64,000 nucleotides of DNA from Alcaligenaceae bacterium (GCA_029263615.1 JAJUFT010000002.1:1-64000); one strand, 5' to 3'. Shown: positions 34,636 through 44,018, counted from the stretch's first letter. Notes: generated from the letters alone by a model not told the origin. Numbers and translations are program-made.

Positions 34636-36888
34636 ATGCTTATTGGGCCATGGCCCGAGGATTGCGCTGTGCCGCACGACTCCGATCAAGTTCACGTTAC
34701 TCCTCTGACCCATCTTGAATTCACGAACGCGAGCTCTGTCCGGGCAGAATTTGCCTTGCCGGACACAGGGCTTGCCTTGTATGTCGAAGCCCATGCGCCG
34801 GGCGTCTATCGCGTGCGATGCGCGCCTCCCGATGTGCTCGCCGCTCGCGAGGAAAAACCCACGACGCGGCAGAGGGCACATGCTGAAATGCTGCTTGCGC
34901 GCGACGAACCGGTCGGTGAGCTGGTGACCAGCTCCATGGTGGGCGCGGGCGGCTGGCGGCTGGAGCAGGGCGAGATCACGCTGGAAGTGGCCACCGACCC
35001 GCTGCGCGTTTCCCTCTACCGGGCCGAGCAGTGCATCGTGTCGAGCCTGGCGGAAGGGTTCCTGCAGAAGGGCGAGCGCGATGGCGACACCCTGTGGCGT
35101 TTTTCCGCTTTGCTCCAGGAAGATGATCATCTGCACGGCCTGGGCGAAACCACGGGCGACCCCGATCGCCGCGGCTCTGTTCTGGTTTCAGACGACCCCA
35201 ATGCCCGGGTGGCTCCCCTGCTGTGGAGCACGCGCGGCTGGGGCCTCTACGTCAACACACTCAGTCGGGTGGAATACGATCTTGGGGCGGCCCAACCGGA
35301 TGCCTGCAGCGTTGTAGTCCATGACACCCTGCTGGACTTCTTCCTGTTCACCGGGGAACCCGCTGAAATCCTGAACCAATATTCCGCCCTGACCGGCCGG
35401 GCCGGTCAACCGGGCCTCGCCCCCATGGGGGTATGGCTCGAGCAGGCTCCCGGGGCCACCCTCGACGAAGCCCTGGCGATCGTCGAGAACTTCCGTGCCA
35501 ATGAATGGAGCGTCGACACGCTCGAGATGGCATCGCCTGCCGTCCATGCCTTCCAGGCCGACAAGCCGGTGTTCGAATGGGATGCCTCGCGCTGCGGTGA
35601 GCAACGTGAATTCCAGGCGCGTCTGCAGGCGGCCAACGTTCAGCTGGCGGCCCCGACCTTGCCCGCGGTGCTTCAGGGCACGGCGCTGTTCGAGGAATGG
35701 GAAGACCGCGGCTGGTTGCTGATTCGTGATGAAGACGGCTCCGCCTGTGTGTTTCCCGGCACCGAGGTCACGGCGGGCCAGCCCTACGGCTTGCTCGACC
35801 TCACCAACAAAGACGTCTACAAGCTCTGGGTGGAACGCCAGCGCCAGGCCGTCGAAGAAGGCCTGGCATCGCCCGTCTGCAGCGTGCAGGTCGACATTCC
35901 CGACGATGTCACTGCGCGTGGCGGCGAGTGCGGCGCGGTGCTTCGCACCCTCTATCCCATGCTGGCACGGCGCGCCTTGTTCGATGCCGTGGCCGGCCAT
36001 CGCACCCCGCAGGAAGGGGTGGTGGTCAGCCGCGACCTCTATCCCGCCGTTCAGCGCAGTGCTTGGCAGGCCGGGCCTCGCTGCGAAAACAGCTGGGCCG
36101 GCATGGAAGAAAGCCTGCGAGCCGCGCTCAGCCTCGGCGACAGTGGCGTGCCCGTCATGACGCACCGTCTGGGCAATGCCCAGGCACCGCTCGATGGCAT
36201 GACGCCGGAACTGTACGTGCGTTGGCTGGCGACCTGCGTACTGTCGGCAAATTTCTCCTTCCAGGGAGTGCCCGGCCTGCTGCCGTCTTCCTTTGACACG
36301 GAAACCCAGGAGTTGGTGCGGCACTGGCTGCAATGGCGCTACCGGCTCATTCCGTATGTCTTGGGCATCATCGAAGATGCCGTGCGCACAGGGCTGCCGG
36401 TGCAGCGCTCCATGGCCATGTGTTTCCCGTCCGACCCGGTGGCGCAGGCCTGGGACACCCAATACATGTTCGGGCCGGCGCTCCTGGTGGCGCCCATGCT
36501 GGAGCCGGGCAACAAGGCACGCGTTTACCTGCCCGAGGGCACAGCCTGGTGGGATATGAACACCGGCTGGCGCTATGAAGGCGGTTCGGTGCTGGAAGTC
36601 GAGTGCGGGCTGGACACCCTTCCCGTGTTCGGTCGGGAAGGGCAGATGCTCTGCCTGGGCCCGGGCGGCCTCCACACGTCGGATTTCAACTCTGCCCGCT
36701 TGCTGGACGAAGTCTGGATGTTCGGCATGCCCGAACACAGCCCGGTCGTGATGCGCAACAAGATCCGCGTGATGCAGATGCAGGGCTCGAGCTACATCAA
36801 GGGCCTGGAGGGGCTGAAGATCCTGCCGTCGGAAGGGCTGGAGGTGAAACGCCGAGGTGCAGAGGTTCGTATTTCCCGGGCACGGTAA
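34636..36888 (+). CDS. Glycoside hydrolase family 31-like (TIM-barrel) protein with degenerate catalytic motifs
   Basis: LHGLGETTGDPDRRGS, WSTRGWGLYVNTLSRVEYDLG, YMFGPALLVAPMLEPGNKARVYLPEGTAWWD resemble GH31; catalytic motifs altered (see findings). A GTG at 34669 is an alternative start. Confidence 0.8.
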   Translation: MLIGPWPEDCAVPHDSDQVHVTPLTHLEFTNASSVRAEFALPDTGLALYVEAHAPGVYRVRCAPPDVLAAREEKPTTRQRAHAEMLLARDEPVGELVTSSMVGAGGWRLEQGEITLEVATDPLRVSLYRAEQCIVSSLAEGFLQKGERDGDTLWRFSALLQEDDHLHGLGETTGDPDRRGSVLVSDDPNARVAPLLWSTRGWGLYVNTLSRVEYDLGAAQPDACSVVVHDTLLDFFLFTGEPAEILNQYSALTGRAGQPGLAPMGVWLEQAPGATLDEALAIVENFRANEWSVDTLEMASPAVHAFQADKPVFEWDASRCGEQREFQARLQAANVQLAAPTLPAVLQGTALFEEWEDRGWLLIRDEDGSACVFPGTEVTAGQPYGLLDLTNKDVYKLWVERQRQAVEEGLASPVCSVQVDIPDDVTARGGECGAVLRTLYPMLARRALFDAVAGHRTPQEGVVVSRDLYPAVQRSAWQAGPRCENSWAGMEESLRAALSLGDSGVPVMTHRLGNAQAPLDGMTPELYVRWLATCVLSANFSFQGVPGLLPSSFDTETQELVRHWLQWRYRLIPYVLGIIEDAVRTGLPVQRSMAMCFPSDPVAQAWDTQYMFGPALLVAPMLEPGNKARVYLPEGTAWWDMNTGWRYEGGSVLEVECGLDTLPVFGREGQMLCLGPGGLHTSDFNSARLLDEVWMFGMPEHSPVVMRNKIRVMQMQGSSYIKGLEGLKILPSEGLEVKRRGAEVRISRAR

Positions 36889-36900
36889 TAAAAAGTCGAT

Positions 36901-36916
36901 GCCGGCTCGGGCCGGC
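36901..36916 (+). terminator. Possible terminator-like hairpin after the GH31-like gene
   Basis: gccggc-tcgg-gccggc perfect stem-loop, no U-tract. Confidence 0.4.
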
Positions 36917-36922
36917 AACGAC

Positions 36923-36951
36923 TTGACAGGCTCCGGGGGATGGGCCATAAT
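36923..36951 (+). promoter_or_regulatory. Sigma70 promoter of tRNA-Lys
   Basis: TTGACA - 17 bp - CATAAT upstream of the tRNA. Confidence 0.75.
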
Positions 36952-36976
36952 TGAAATCTTGACTCTGCAAGAGTTC

Positions 36977-37052
36977 GGGTCGTTAGCTCAGTCGGTAGAG
37001 CAGCGGACTTTTAATCCGTTGGTCGCGCGTTCGAGTCGCGCACGACCCACCA
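36977..37052 (+). tRNA. tRNA-Lys (anticodon TTT), CCA encoded
   Basis: gggtcgttagctcagtcggtagagcagcggacttttaatccgttggtcgcgcgttcgagtcgcgcacgacccacca, cloverleaf like E. coli tRNA-Lys. Confidence 0.97.
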
Positions 37053-37072
37053 AGAACTTCTTGCGCATCAAG

Positions 37073-37112
37073 CAAAAGCCGCTCAAGTTTCTGGGCGGCT
37101 TTTTGTTTTTCG
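37073..37112 (+). terminator. Rho-independent terminator after tRNA-Lys
   Basis: aagccgctcaagtttctgggcggctttttgttttt. Confidence 0.85.
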
Positions 37113-37141
37113 GGTGCCACCTCGCTACGGCGAATTCGTAG

Positions 37142-37684
37142 TCACTGCGAATTGATTGAGGGGCTGCGTCGTTCCACGCCCAGCGCCTCAAGATGGCGCA
37201 CCATGTCTTCGGCGGACGTCTCCGGCCTCACCTCGGTATCGATCTTGAGAATCGTTCCGTCCTTGCCGATGTAGAAAGTATGGCGGCGGGCCACCCCACT
37301 GGGCCCCAGCACCCCATAAGCCCGTGCCACCGATTTGTCTTCATCGCTCAGAAGAGGGAAATCGGCATTGGTCTCGGCAGCAAAGTCCTGGTTGAGCTTC
37401 AGGGGGTCGACGCTGGCCATGAAGTAGGTCACGTCGAACTGGCGAATCTTGTCGCCGTTCTCTGCCAAGGATTTGCACTCGATGGTGCAACCGTAGCTGC
37501 TGGCTTTCGGAAACCAGGCCAGCACCACGGCCTGCTTCCCGGGGTAGTCCGACAACTGATACGTCTTGCCGTCTGCCCCCGGCAGGCGGAAGTCGGGTGC
37601 CTGGTCACCGACCTCCAGCGCCAGGGCTGCCTGACACACCGCCAGCAGACCTGCGGCCGCCCACCCCTTGGTGATTCCTTTCAT
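37142..37684 (-). CDS. Exported AhpC/TSA (Bcp-like) peroxiredoxin
   Basis: Signal peptide [68 protein letters not shown]. Confidence 0.85.
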   Translation of the reverse strand: MKGITKGWAAAGLLAVCQAALALEVGDQAPDFRLPGADGKTYQLSDYPGKQAVVLAWFPKASSYGCTIECKSLAENGDKIRQFDVTYFMASVDPLKLNQDFAAETNADFPLLSDEDKSVARAYGVLGPSGVARRHTFYIGKDGTILKIDTEVRPETSAEDMVRHLEALGVERRSPSINSQ

Positions 37685-37854
37685 CGTTCTGGTCTCCCGA
37701 GTTCGCGCGTGCTTCGCTGCTATCCTACCCCTGTGCGCCGATGAGGGAAACGGGTGAAGCGGTGACGGAACTGCCGGCACCGGATTTGCCGAGCGAATAG
37801 CTCGTCAGTCATTGTGAGGTGCCGGGGCATGCGGCGGCGCCTGAGGAAAAAAAC

Positions 37855-38403
37855 ATGAAGAAGATGCTCTTGGGCGCGGGTGCCGTCATCGGAATAGCCC
37901 TCCTGGCAGGATGCGCCACCACGCCGCGCGCTTTGCCGACTCAGGCAGGGGTGGATCTGCTACGCTATGCCGGCACTTGGTACGAGCAGGCGCGCCTGCC
38001 CAACCGCTTTCAGCGAGACTGTACGGGGGAAGTGCGCGCCGACTATGCGTTGAACCCGGACGGAACGCTGAGTGTCGTCAACCAGTGTCGCCAGGCAGAC
38101 GGTAGTGTGAAGCGCGCCGAAGCGGTGGGGCGCCTGGCCGAAAGGGGGCCGGATGCAGACCCCGCCAAGCTGGAGGTGCGTTTTGCGCCGGACTGGACGA
38201 GCTGGCTGCCCATCGTCTGGGGAGACTACTGGATCATTCGCCTGGATGGCGACTATGAGTATTCCCTGGTGGGTACGCCCGATCGCAAGTATCTGTGGGT
38301 GCTGACGCGGGATGAGCGGGCCGACCCGCAACACGTTCAGGCACTGCTGGATTACGCCGGGACCTTGGGGTTTGCCGTGGACGAGATGATTCGCTCGGAG
38401 TAG
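37855..38403 (+). CDS. Lipocalin family lipoprotein (Blc-like)
   Basis: Lipobox LLAGC; RYAGTWYEQARLPNRFQRDC, NPDGTLSVVNQC, WLPIVWGDYWIIRLDGDYEYSLVGTPDRKYLWVLTR. Confidence 0.93.
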   Translation: MKKMLLGAGAVIGIALLAGCATTPRALPTQAGVDLLRYAGTWYEQARLPNRFQRDCTGEVRADYALNPDGTLSVVNQCRQADGSVKRAEAVGRLAERGPDADPAKLEVRFAPDWTSWLPIVWGDYWIIRLDGDYEYSLVGTPDRKYLWVLTRDERADPQHVQALLDYAGTLGFAVDEMIRSE

Positions 38404-38771
38404 GGGGCGCCGCCCCGCTCGGCGAGGCGCATGCGATTGATGTGCAGCGCCTCGGCGTCGGGCGCCCAGTCCTGCCAGAAGGTGGTGGGGATGTCGGGAA
38501 ACTGCTCGCGACGGATCCCGTCGAATTGAGGTTTGTACCCGCGGAGCTTCATTTCCGCCACCAATTCCCGGTGGCGGCGGGCCAGATAGGCCAAGCGGGT
38601 GTAGAAGAACGTGACATGCCCGGTTCCCAACGTGTAGCGGTCGTGTTGCGCAAAGCGCTGGCGCTGGGCAGCTTTGGCGGCCAGGGCGAACACGCGCGGC
38701 AGTTCGCGGTATTCGGCGACCAGGTGGGGGCCGCTCAGTTCCTGGACAGGTACACAGTTGATACGGGTCAT
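38352..38771 (-). CDS. Pyrimidine dimer DNA glycosylase/endonuclease V (T4 DenV-like)
   Basis: MTRINCVPVQELSGPHLVAEYRELPRVFALA...LGTGHVTFFYTRLAYL, strongly similar to T4 endonuclease V N-terminus. Confidence 0.88.
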   Translation of the reverse strand: MTRINCVPVQELSGPHLVAEYRELPRVFALAAKAAQRQRFAQHDRYTLGTGHVTFFYTRLAYLARRHRELVAEMKLRGYKPQFDGIRREQFPDIPTTFWQDWAPDAEALHINRMRLAERGGAPYSERIISSTANPKVPA

Positions 38772-38923
38772 GCGGGAAGAATGGCTTGCGTTGATAGAAT
38801 ACGGGTTTGCGTTCGCGACTTATAACCAAAAGCTCTAAGCTAACGCAAAAATGTCTCAGATCGTCATGTTAAATTGCACCGTCCCCTTGGGTCGGCTGTC
38901 CTGCCTACGAGAGAACCCCTGTC

Positions 38924-39934
38924 TTGATTGTCCTGGAAAATCTGCGAAAAACGTATGCCACTCCGCATCGTGTGTCGCACGCCTTGGCGGGTGTGAGCCT
39001 GCGCATTGAACGTGGCGAGATCTTCGGGATCATCGGCCGCTCGGGTGCCGGCAAGAGCACCCTGATTCGCATGCTGAACCTGCTGGAACGGCCTACCGAG
39101 GGGCGGGTGCTGATCGACGGTGACGATATTACCGCTTACGACGAGGCGCGTCTGCGGCAGTTCCGGCAGTCCGTGGGCATGGTGTTCCAGCACTTCAACC
39201 TGCTGAACAGCCGGACGGTGCTCGACAACGTGTGCTTCCCCTTGCGGCTGGCCGGCATGAACCGTCGCCAGCAGCGGGAACGGGCAGCCGAGGTGCTGGA
39301 TCTCGTGGGTCTGTCCGACCACGCGAACAAGTATCCGCGTCAGCTGTCCGGCGGGCAGCAGCAGCGTGTGGGCATTGCGCGAGCCCTGGCCAGCAAGCCC
39401 AGGCTGTTGCTGTGCGATGAGGCCACCTCGGCACTCGACCCGGAAACCACGCAGTCCATTCTGCGCCTGCTCATCGACATCAATCGCAATCTCGGCCTGA
39501 CGATCGTCCTGATCACCCACGGCATGGACGTCATCCGCAGCGTCTGCGACAAGGTGGCGGTGATTGATGCGGGGTGCATTGTGGAGCACGGCACCGTGCT
39601 GGACGTCTTTCTGCACCCGCAGCATCCGGTCACTCAATCGCTGTTGTCTGAAAGTGGCATGGATGCCGAGGGCTGGCGCGACATGGCGCAAGGCATGCAA
39701 GGGACCCTGTTGCGGCTGAGTTTTCGCGGTGCCGCCACCCTGCAGCCCTTGCTCACGCAGGTCGCCCGCCAGCTGAACGTGGATTTCAGCATTCTGCAAG
39801 GCTCGGTCGGCCGCATCAAGGACACCCCCTACGGCCAGCTGGTTGTGGCCGTGCAGGGGGAACCCCAGGCCTGCCTGCGGCTGCCCGAGGTGCTACGAGC
39901 CCAGGGAGTGGAATGTGAGGAGTTGCAGCGATGA
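38924..39934 (+). CDS. metN: Methionine ABC transporter ATP-binding protein (TTG start)
   Basis: [39 protein letters not shown] and C-terminal NIL-like domain; followed by metI-metQ. Confidence 0.93.
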   Translation: MIVLENLRKTYATPHRVSHALAGVSLRIERGEIFGIIGRSGAGKSTLIRMLNLLERPTEGRVLIDGDDITAYDEARLRQFRQSVGMVFQHFNLLNSRTVLDNVCFPLRLAGMNRRQQRERAAEVLDLVGLSDHANKYPRQLSGGQQQRVGIARALASKPRLLLCDEATSALDPETTQSILRLLIDINRNLGLTIVLITHGMDVIRSVCDKVAVIDAGCIVEHGTVLDVFLHPQHPVTQSLLSESGMDAEGWRDMAQGMQGTLLRLSFRGAATLQPLLTQVARQLNVDFSILQGSVGRIKDTPYGQLVVAVQGEPQACLRLPEVLRAQGVECEELQR

Positions 39935-40590
39935 ACTTCGACAATATTGATTGGGCCCTGATCGGCGAAGCCACCATCGACACACTGCTGATGACGGGTT
40001 TTTCCCTGCTCTTCACCGTGATCATCGGGCTGCCGCTGGGCATCCTCTTGTTCCTCACCAGTCCGCGGCAGATGTTGGCCAACACACCGGTGTATCAGGT
40101 GCTGTCCCTGGTGGTGAACGTTCTACGTTCCGTTCCCTTCCTCATCCTTCTGATTGTCATGATCCCCGTCACCCGCGTGGTGGCGGGCACCTCGCTGGGG
40201 GTGGAAGGTGCTGTTCCACCCCTGGTGGTGAGCGCGGCACCTTTCTTTGCGCGTCTAGTGGAGAACGTTTTGCGCGAGCTCGACCCCGGCGTGTCTGAAG
40301 CCTGTCGCGCCATGGGGGCCAACTCCCGGCAAACCGTACTGCTGGCCCTGCTGCCCGAAGCCATGACGGGCATTGTCGCGGCCGTGATCGTCACCGCGAT
40401 TGCGCTGGTGGGGTATTCCGCCATGTCCGGTGTGATCGGGGGCGGAGGGCTGGGAGATCTGGCCGTCCGGTTCGGCTATCAGCGCTATCAGTCCGACGTC
40501 ATGATCGTGACGGTCGTGATACTGGTCATCATGGTGCAGTTACTGCAAGTCTTCGGCGATCGTCTGGTCGCCCGTCTCAATCGTAGGTAA
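39931..40590 (+). CDS. metI: Methionine ABC transporter permease
   Basis: 219 aa permease with NVLRSVPFLILLIVMIPVTR and GYSAMSGVIGGGGLGDLA. Confidence 0.95.
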   Translation: MNFDNIDWALIGEATIDTLLMTGFSLLFTVIIGLPLGILLFLTSPRQMLANTPVYQVLSLVVNVLRSVPFLILLIVMIPVTRVVAGTSLGVEGAVPPLVVSAAPFFARLVENVLRELDPGVSEACRAMGANSRQTVLLALLPEAMTGIVAAVIVTAIALVGYSAMSGVIGGGGLGDLAVRFGYQRYQSDVMIVTVVILVIMVQLLQVFGDRLVARLNRR

Positions 40591-40613
40591 AGCTTTTTTC
40601 TGGAGAAAGAAAC

Positions 40614-41402
40614 ATGTTGAAGAAGTTCGCCCCTGTTGCAGCGATCGCCCTGTCGGCCCTGTTCGCTGCCACCGCCGCACAGGCGGAGAAGCTCAGCGTG
40701 GCGGCCACCCCCGTGCCGCACGCGGAACTGCTCGAATTCGTGAAGCCATCCCTGGCCAAGGAAGGCGTGGAACTCGAGATCAAGGTGTTCACCGACTATG
40801 TGCAACCCAATGCGCAGGTGGTCGACGGTCAGCTGGATGCCAACTTCTTCCAGCACAAGCCCTATATGGATACTTACAACAAGGAGCGCAGCACCGACCT
40901 GGTCTCCGTGGGCCTGGTGCACGTTGAGCCTTTCGGCGCGTATTCCAGCAAGATCAAGCGCATTGAGGATCTCAAGGACGGTGCGCAGGTCGCTCTGCCC
41001 AACGATCCGTCCAACGGCGCGCGTGCCCTGCTGTTGCTGCAGTCCCAGGGTCTGATCAAACTGAAGGACCCCTCCAATCTGCTGGCCACGGCCCGCGATG
41101 TGGTCGAGAATCCCAAGAAGCTGAAATTCCGTGAGCTCGAGGCCGCCACACTGCCGCGCGTGCTGCCCGATGTCGACCTCGCCCTGATCAACACCAACTA
41201 CGCCCTGGAAGCCGGCTTGAACCCGACGGCGGATGCCCTGTTCATCGAGGGTGAAGATTCCCCATACACCAACCTGGTGGCCACCACGGCCGCCAAGAAG
41301 GACGACGCCCGCGTGCAGAAGCTGGTGAAGGCGCTGCAGACCGACGAGGTGCGTGAATTCATCAAGTCGCAGTACAAGGGCTCCATCGTTCCTGCTTTCT
41401 GA
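40614..41402 (+). CDS. metQ: Methionine-binding protein MetQ/NlpA family
   Basis: VAATPVPHAELLEFVKPSLAKEGVELEIKVFTDYVQPNAQVVDGQLDANFFQHKPYMD; AQA-EK type I signal, no lipobox. Confidence 0.93.
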   Translation: MLKKFAPVAAIALSALFAATAAQAEKLSVAATPVPHAELLEFVKPSLAKEGVELEIKVFTDYVQPNAQVVDGQLDANFFQHKPYMDTYNKERSTDLVSVGLVHVEPFGAYSSKIKRIEDLKDGAQVALPNDPSNGARALLLLQSQGLIKLKDPSNLLATARDVVENPKKLKFRELEAATLPRVLPDVDLALINTNYALEAGLNPTADALFIEGEDSPYTNLVATTAAKKDDARVQKLVKALQTDEVREFIKSQYKGSIVPAF

Positions 41403-41495
41403 GGCAATCGGTTACGATAGGCGCCTGCCCGCCGTTGTCACGAGCAGCGGCGGGGCACATAATCCCATCCATGAGAATGCATAAAAGGAGACAAC

Positions 41496-42248
41496 ATGGC
41501 GAAGAAACTTCTCAAGGCATTGGCCACCATGACGATTGCGCTGGCCATTCCCGCCGGTTCCGCTCTGGCGCAGGGCAAGTCCCTGCTGGTCGCCACGGAT
41601 ACGGCGTTCGTGCCGTTTGAATTCAAGCAGGACGGCAAATACACGGGCTTCGACATCGATCTTTGGGAAGCCATCGCCAAGCAGGCCGGGCTGACTTACC
41701 AGCTGCGGCCCATGGATTTCAACGGCATCATTCCCGGTCTCCAGACGCGCAATCTGGATGTCGCCCTGGCGGGCATCACCATTCGCGATGACCGCAAGAA
41801 GGTCATCGATTTCTCCGATCCCTACTACGAGAGCGGTCTGGCGCTGCTGGTCGGCGTGAACAACAATGACATCACCAAGGCCTCCGATCTCGACGGCAAA
41901 CTGGTGGCAGTCAAGATCGGCACGGCGACGGTCGACTATCTGAAAGAGAACGTTCCCAACGCCAAACTCAAGTTGTTCCCCAATATTGACAACGCCTTTC
42001 TCGAGCTGGCAACGGGGCGTGTCGATGCGGTGGTCCACGACACCCCGAATCTTCAGTACTTCGCCAACACGGCCGGCAAGGGGCAGGTGAAGGTGGTCGG
42101 CTCCCTCAAGAGCGGCGATTTCTACGGCATTGCCTTCCCCAAGGGAAGCGAGTTGGTGCCGGTCGTCAACCAGGCGCTCGCCGAACTGCGCAAGAATGGG
42201 CAGTACGACGCCCTCTACGAAAAATGGTTCGGCAAGCCGGCCCAGTGA
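41496..42248 (+). CDS. glnH: Glutamine-type amino acid ABC transporter substrate-binding protein
   Basis: [54 protein letters not shown]. Confidence 0.9.
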   Translation: MAKKLLKALATMTIALAIPAGSALAQGKSLLVATDTAFVPFEFKQDGKYTGFDIDLWEAIAKQAGLTYQLRPMDFNGIIPGLQTRNLDVALAGITIRDDRKKVIDFSDPYYESGLALLVGVNNNDITKASDLDGKLVAVKIGTATVDYLKENVPNAKLKLFPNIDNAFLELATGRVDAVVHDTPNLQYFANTAGKGQVKVVGSLKSGDFYGIAFPKGSELVPVVNQALAELRKNGQYDALYEKWFGKPAQ

Positions 42249-42328
42249 ACCGGTGAGCTGAGCGCAGGGCGGCCGGGCAGGGTGTCCGGCGCGGCCTGGC
42301 CCGGCGGGTTCGGCATCTTGGGCTGAAT

Positions 42329-42366
42329 GGCGATCCGGCGTCCGCGCGCAGGGTCGCCTTTTTGTT
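42329..42366 (+). terminator. Intra-operon attenuator/terminator between glnH and glnP
   Basis: ggcgatcc...gggtcgcc stem (one G-U) followed by ttttt. Confidence 0.65.
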
Positions 42367-42406
42367 GCCGGCCAACTCACTCCAACCCTATTTCAAGGCG
42401 AATCAC

Positions 42407-43246
42407 GTGACGTTCGAATGGTCTGCGATCTGGGATGCGCTACCCAGTCTGCTTGAAGGCGCAAAAATGACGGTGCAGATCACGCTGCTCGGCCTGCTGG
42501 GCGGGACGGTGATCGGTTTCCTCAGTGGCGTGGTGACCACTTACGTGAAGGTGCCGATCACGACGCGTTCCGTGCTGGCGGCCATCGGCGTGCTGGTGGC
42601 CCTGTGGCTGCTCATACGGCTGGGCGGCTGACTCTCGCAAACCGTCTTTTCCGGAGTGGCGCCGATTGTCTGGACGGTGCTCAAGCTGCTGGTGGTGGCT
42701 GGGCTGGTCTGGCGGTTTGCCCACCACCTGCCCCGGGCGCTGTCGTTTCTGGCTCAGGTCTACATTCTGATCATACGCGGCACCCCCATAGTGGTGCAGG
42801 TGATGTTCATCTATTTCGCGCTGCCCCTGCTGGCGGGCTGGCGCATCGATGCCGTGATGGCGGCCATCTTCACCCTGATGATCAACTCAGGCGCCTATAT
42901 TGCGGAGATCGTGCGCGGGGCGTTGCAGTCGGTGCCCAAAGGGCTCAGGGAGGCAGGCGAAGCCATGGGCCTGCCGTTCTGGAAGATTCTTGTCTACATC
43001 ATCGGTCCGGTCGCGCTACGACGTATGATTCCCGCCATGGGCAACCAGTGCATCATCAGTCTGAAGGACTCGTCGCTCTTCATCGTGATCGGTGTGGCCG
43101 AGCTCACGCGCCAGGGCCAGGAGATCATCGCGGCGAACTTCCGATCGGTGGAAATCTGGGGCGCGGTGGCCGTCATTTACCTGATTCTGACCGGCTTCAT
43201 CGCACTGACGCTGAAATTCATTGAACACAGGACCCAGATCGTATGA
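42407..43246 (+). pseudogene. glnP: Glutamine-type ABC transporter permease interrupted by in-frame TGA (42629-42631); pseudogene, read-through, split gene or sequence error
   Basis: [31 protein letters not shown] (N-part) and [19 protein letters not shown]...[29 protein letters not shown] (C-part) lie in the same frame separated by one TGA. Confidence 0.75.
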
Positions 43247-43971
43247 GCATCGTCGAGTTCTCTCATGTCGTGAAGCGTTTCGGTGACAACGTGGTGCTCG
43301 ACGACATCAGTCTGTCCATCGATCCGCACGAGGTGGTGGTGGTCGTGGGGCCCTCCGGGTCGGGGAAGTCCACCTTCCTCCGATGCATCAACGTGCTCGA
43401 GCGCATCCAGGAAGGCGACATCATCGTCAATGGGTTGAGCGTAAGGGGCACGCCGGCCGAGATCCGCGAACTGCGTCGTGAAGCGGGCATGGTCTTCCAG
43501 CAGTTCAATCTGTTTCCCCAGCTCACGGCGCTGGAGAATGTCATGTTCGGTCCCATCCACACGCGTGGTGTCAGTCGCCGCCAGGCGCGGGAAGAAGCCA
43601 GTGAACTGCTGGCCAAGGTGGGGCTGGAAGCCCGCATGGATCACTATCCGGGGCAATTGTCCGGGGGGCAGCAGCAGCGAGTGGCGATTGCACGGGCGCT
43701 GGCCATCAAGCCCCGTCTCATGCTGTTTGACGAACCCACCTCGGCGCTTGACCCCGAGCTGCGCTACGAGGTGCTGAAAGTCATGCAGGACGTGGCCGAA
43801 GAGGGCATGACCATGGTGGTGGTCACCCACGAAATGGAGTTTGCCCGGCGCGTGGGCAGCCGCCTGCTGTTCATGGATGGTGGCAAGATCGCAGAAGATG
43901 GCGTGCCGGCGGAGCTGTTGAGCAACCCGCCGTCACAGCGTCTGCGCGACTTCCTGCAGCACGTGTCCTGA
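43243..43971 (+). CDS. glnQ: Glutamine-type ABC transporter ATP-binding protein
   Basis: [36 protein letters not shown] motifs. Confidence 0.94.
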   Translation: MSIVEFSHVVKRFGDNVVLDDISLSIDPHEVVVVVGPSGSGKSTFLRCINVLERIQEGDIIVNGLSVRGTPAEIRELRREAGMVFQQFNLFPQLTALENVMFGPIHTRGVSRRQAREEASELLAKVGLEARMDHYPGQLSGGQQQRVAIARALAIKPRLMLFDEPTSALDPELRYEVLKVMQDVAEEGMTMVVVTHEMEFARRVGSRLLFMDGGKIAEDGVPAELLSNPPSQRLRDFLQHVS

Positions 43972-44018
43972 TCTGTGGGAGCGAGGCACCTCGAAGAAGG
44001 TGCCCGGCCTGCGCCGTT

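Noticed and set aside
38851-39009. 52-codon Cys-rich small ORF overlapping the metN start (MSQIVMLNCTVPLGRLSCLREN...)
   Set aside because: No ribosome-binding site and half of it overlaps metN out of frame; likely chance.
42629-42631. TGA in glnP as selenocysteine codon
   Set aside because: Located in a hydrophobic linker, no SECIS-like hairpin identified immediately downstream, and permeases are not selenoproteins.
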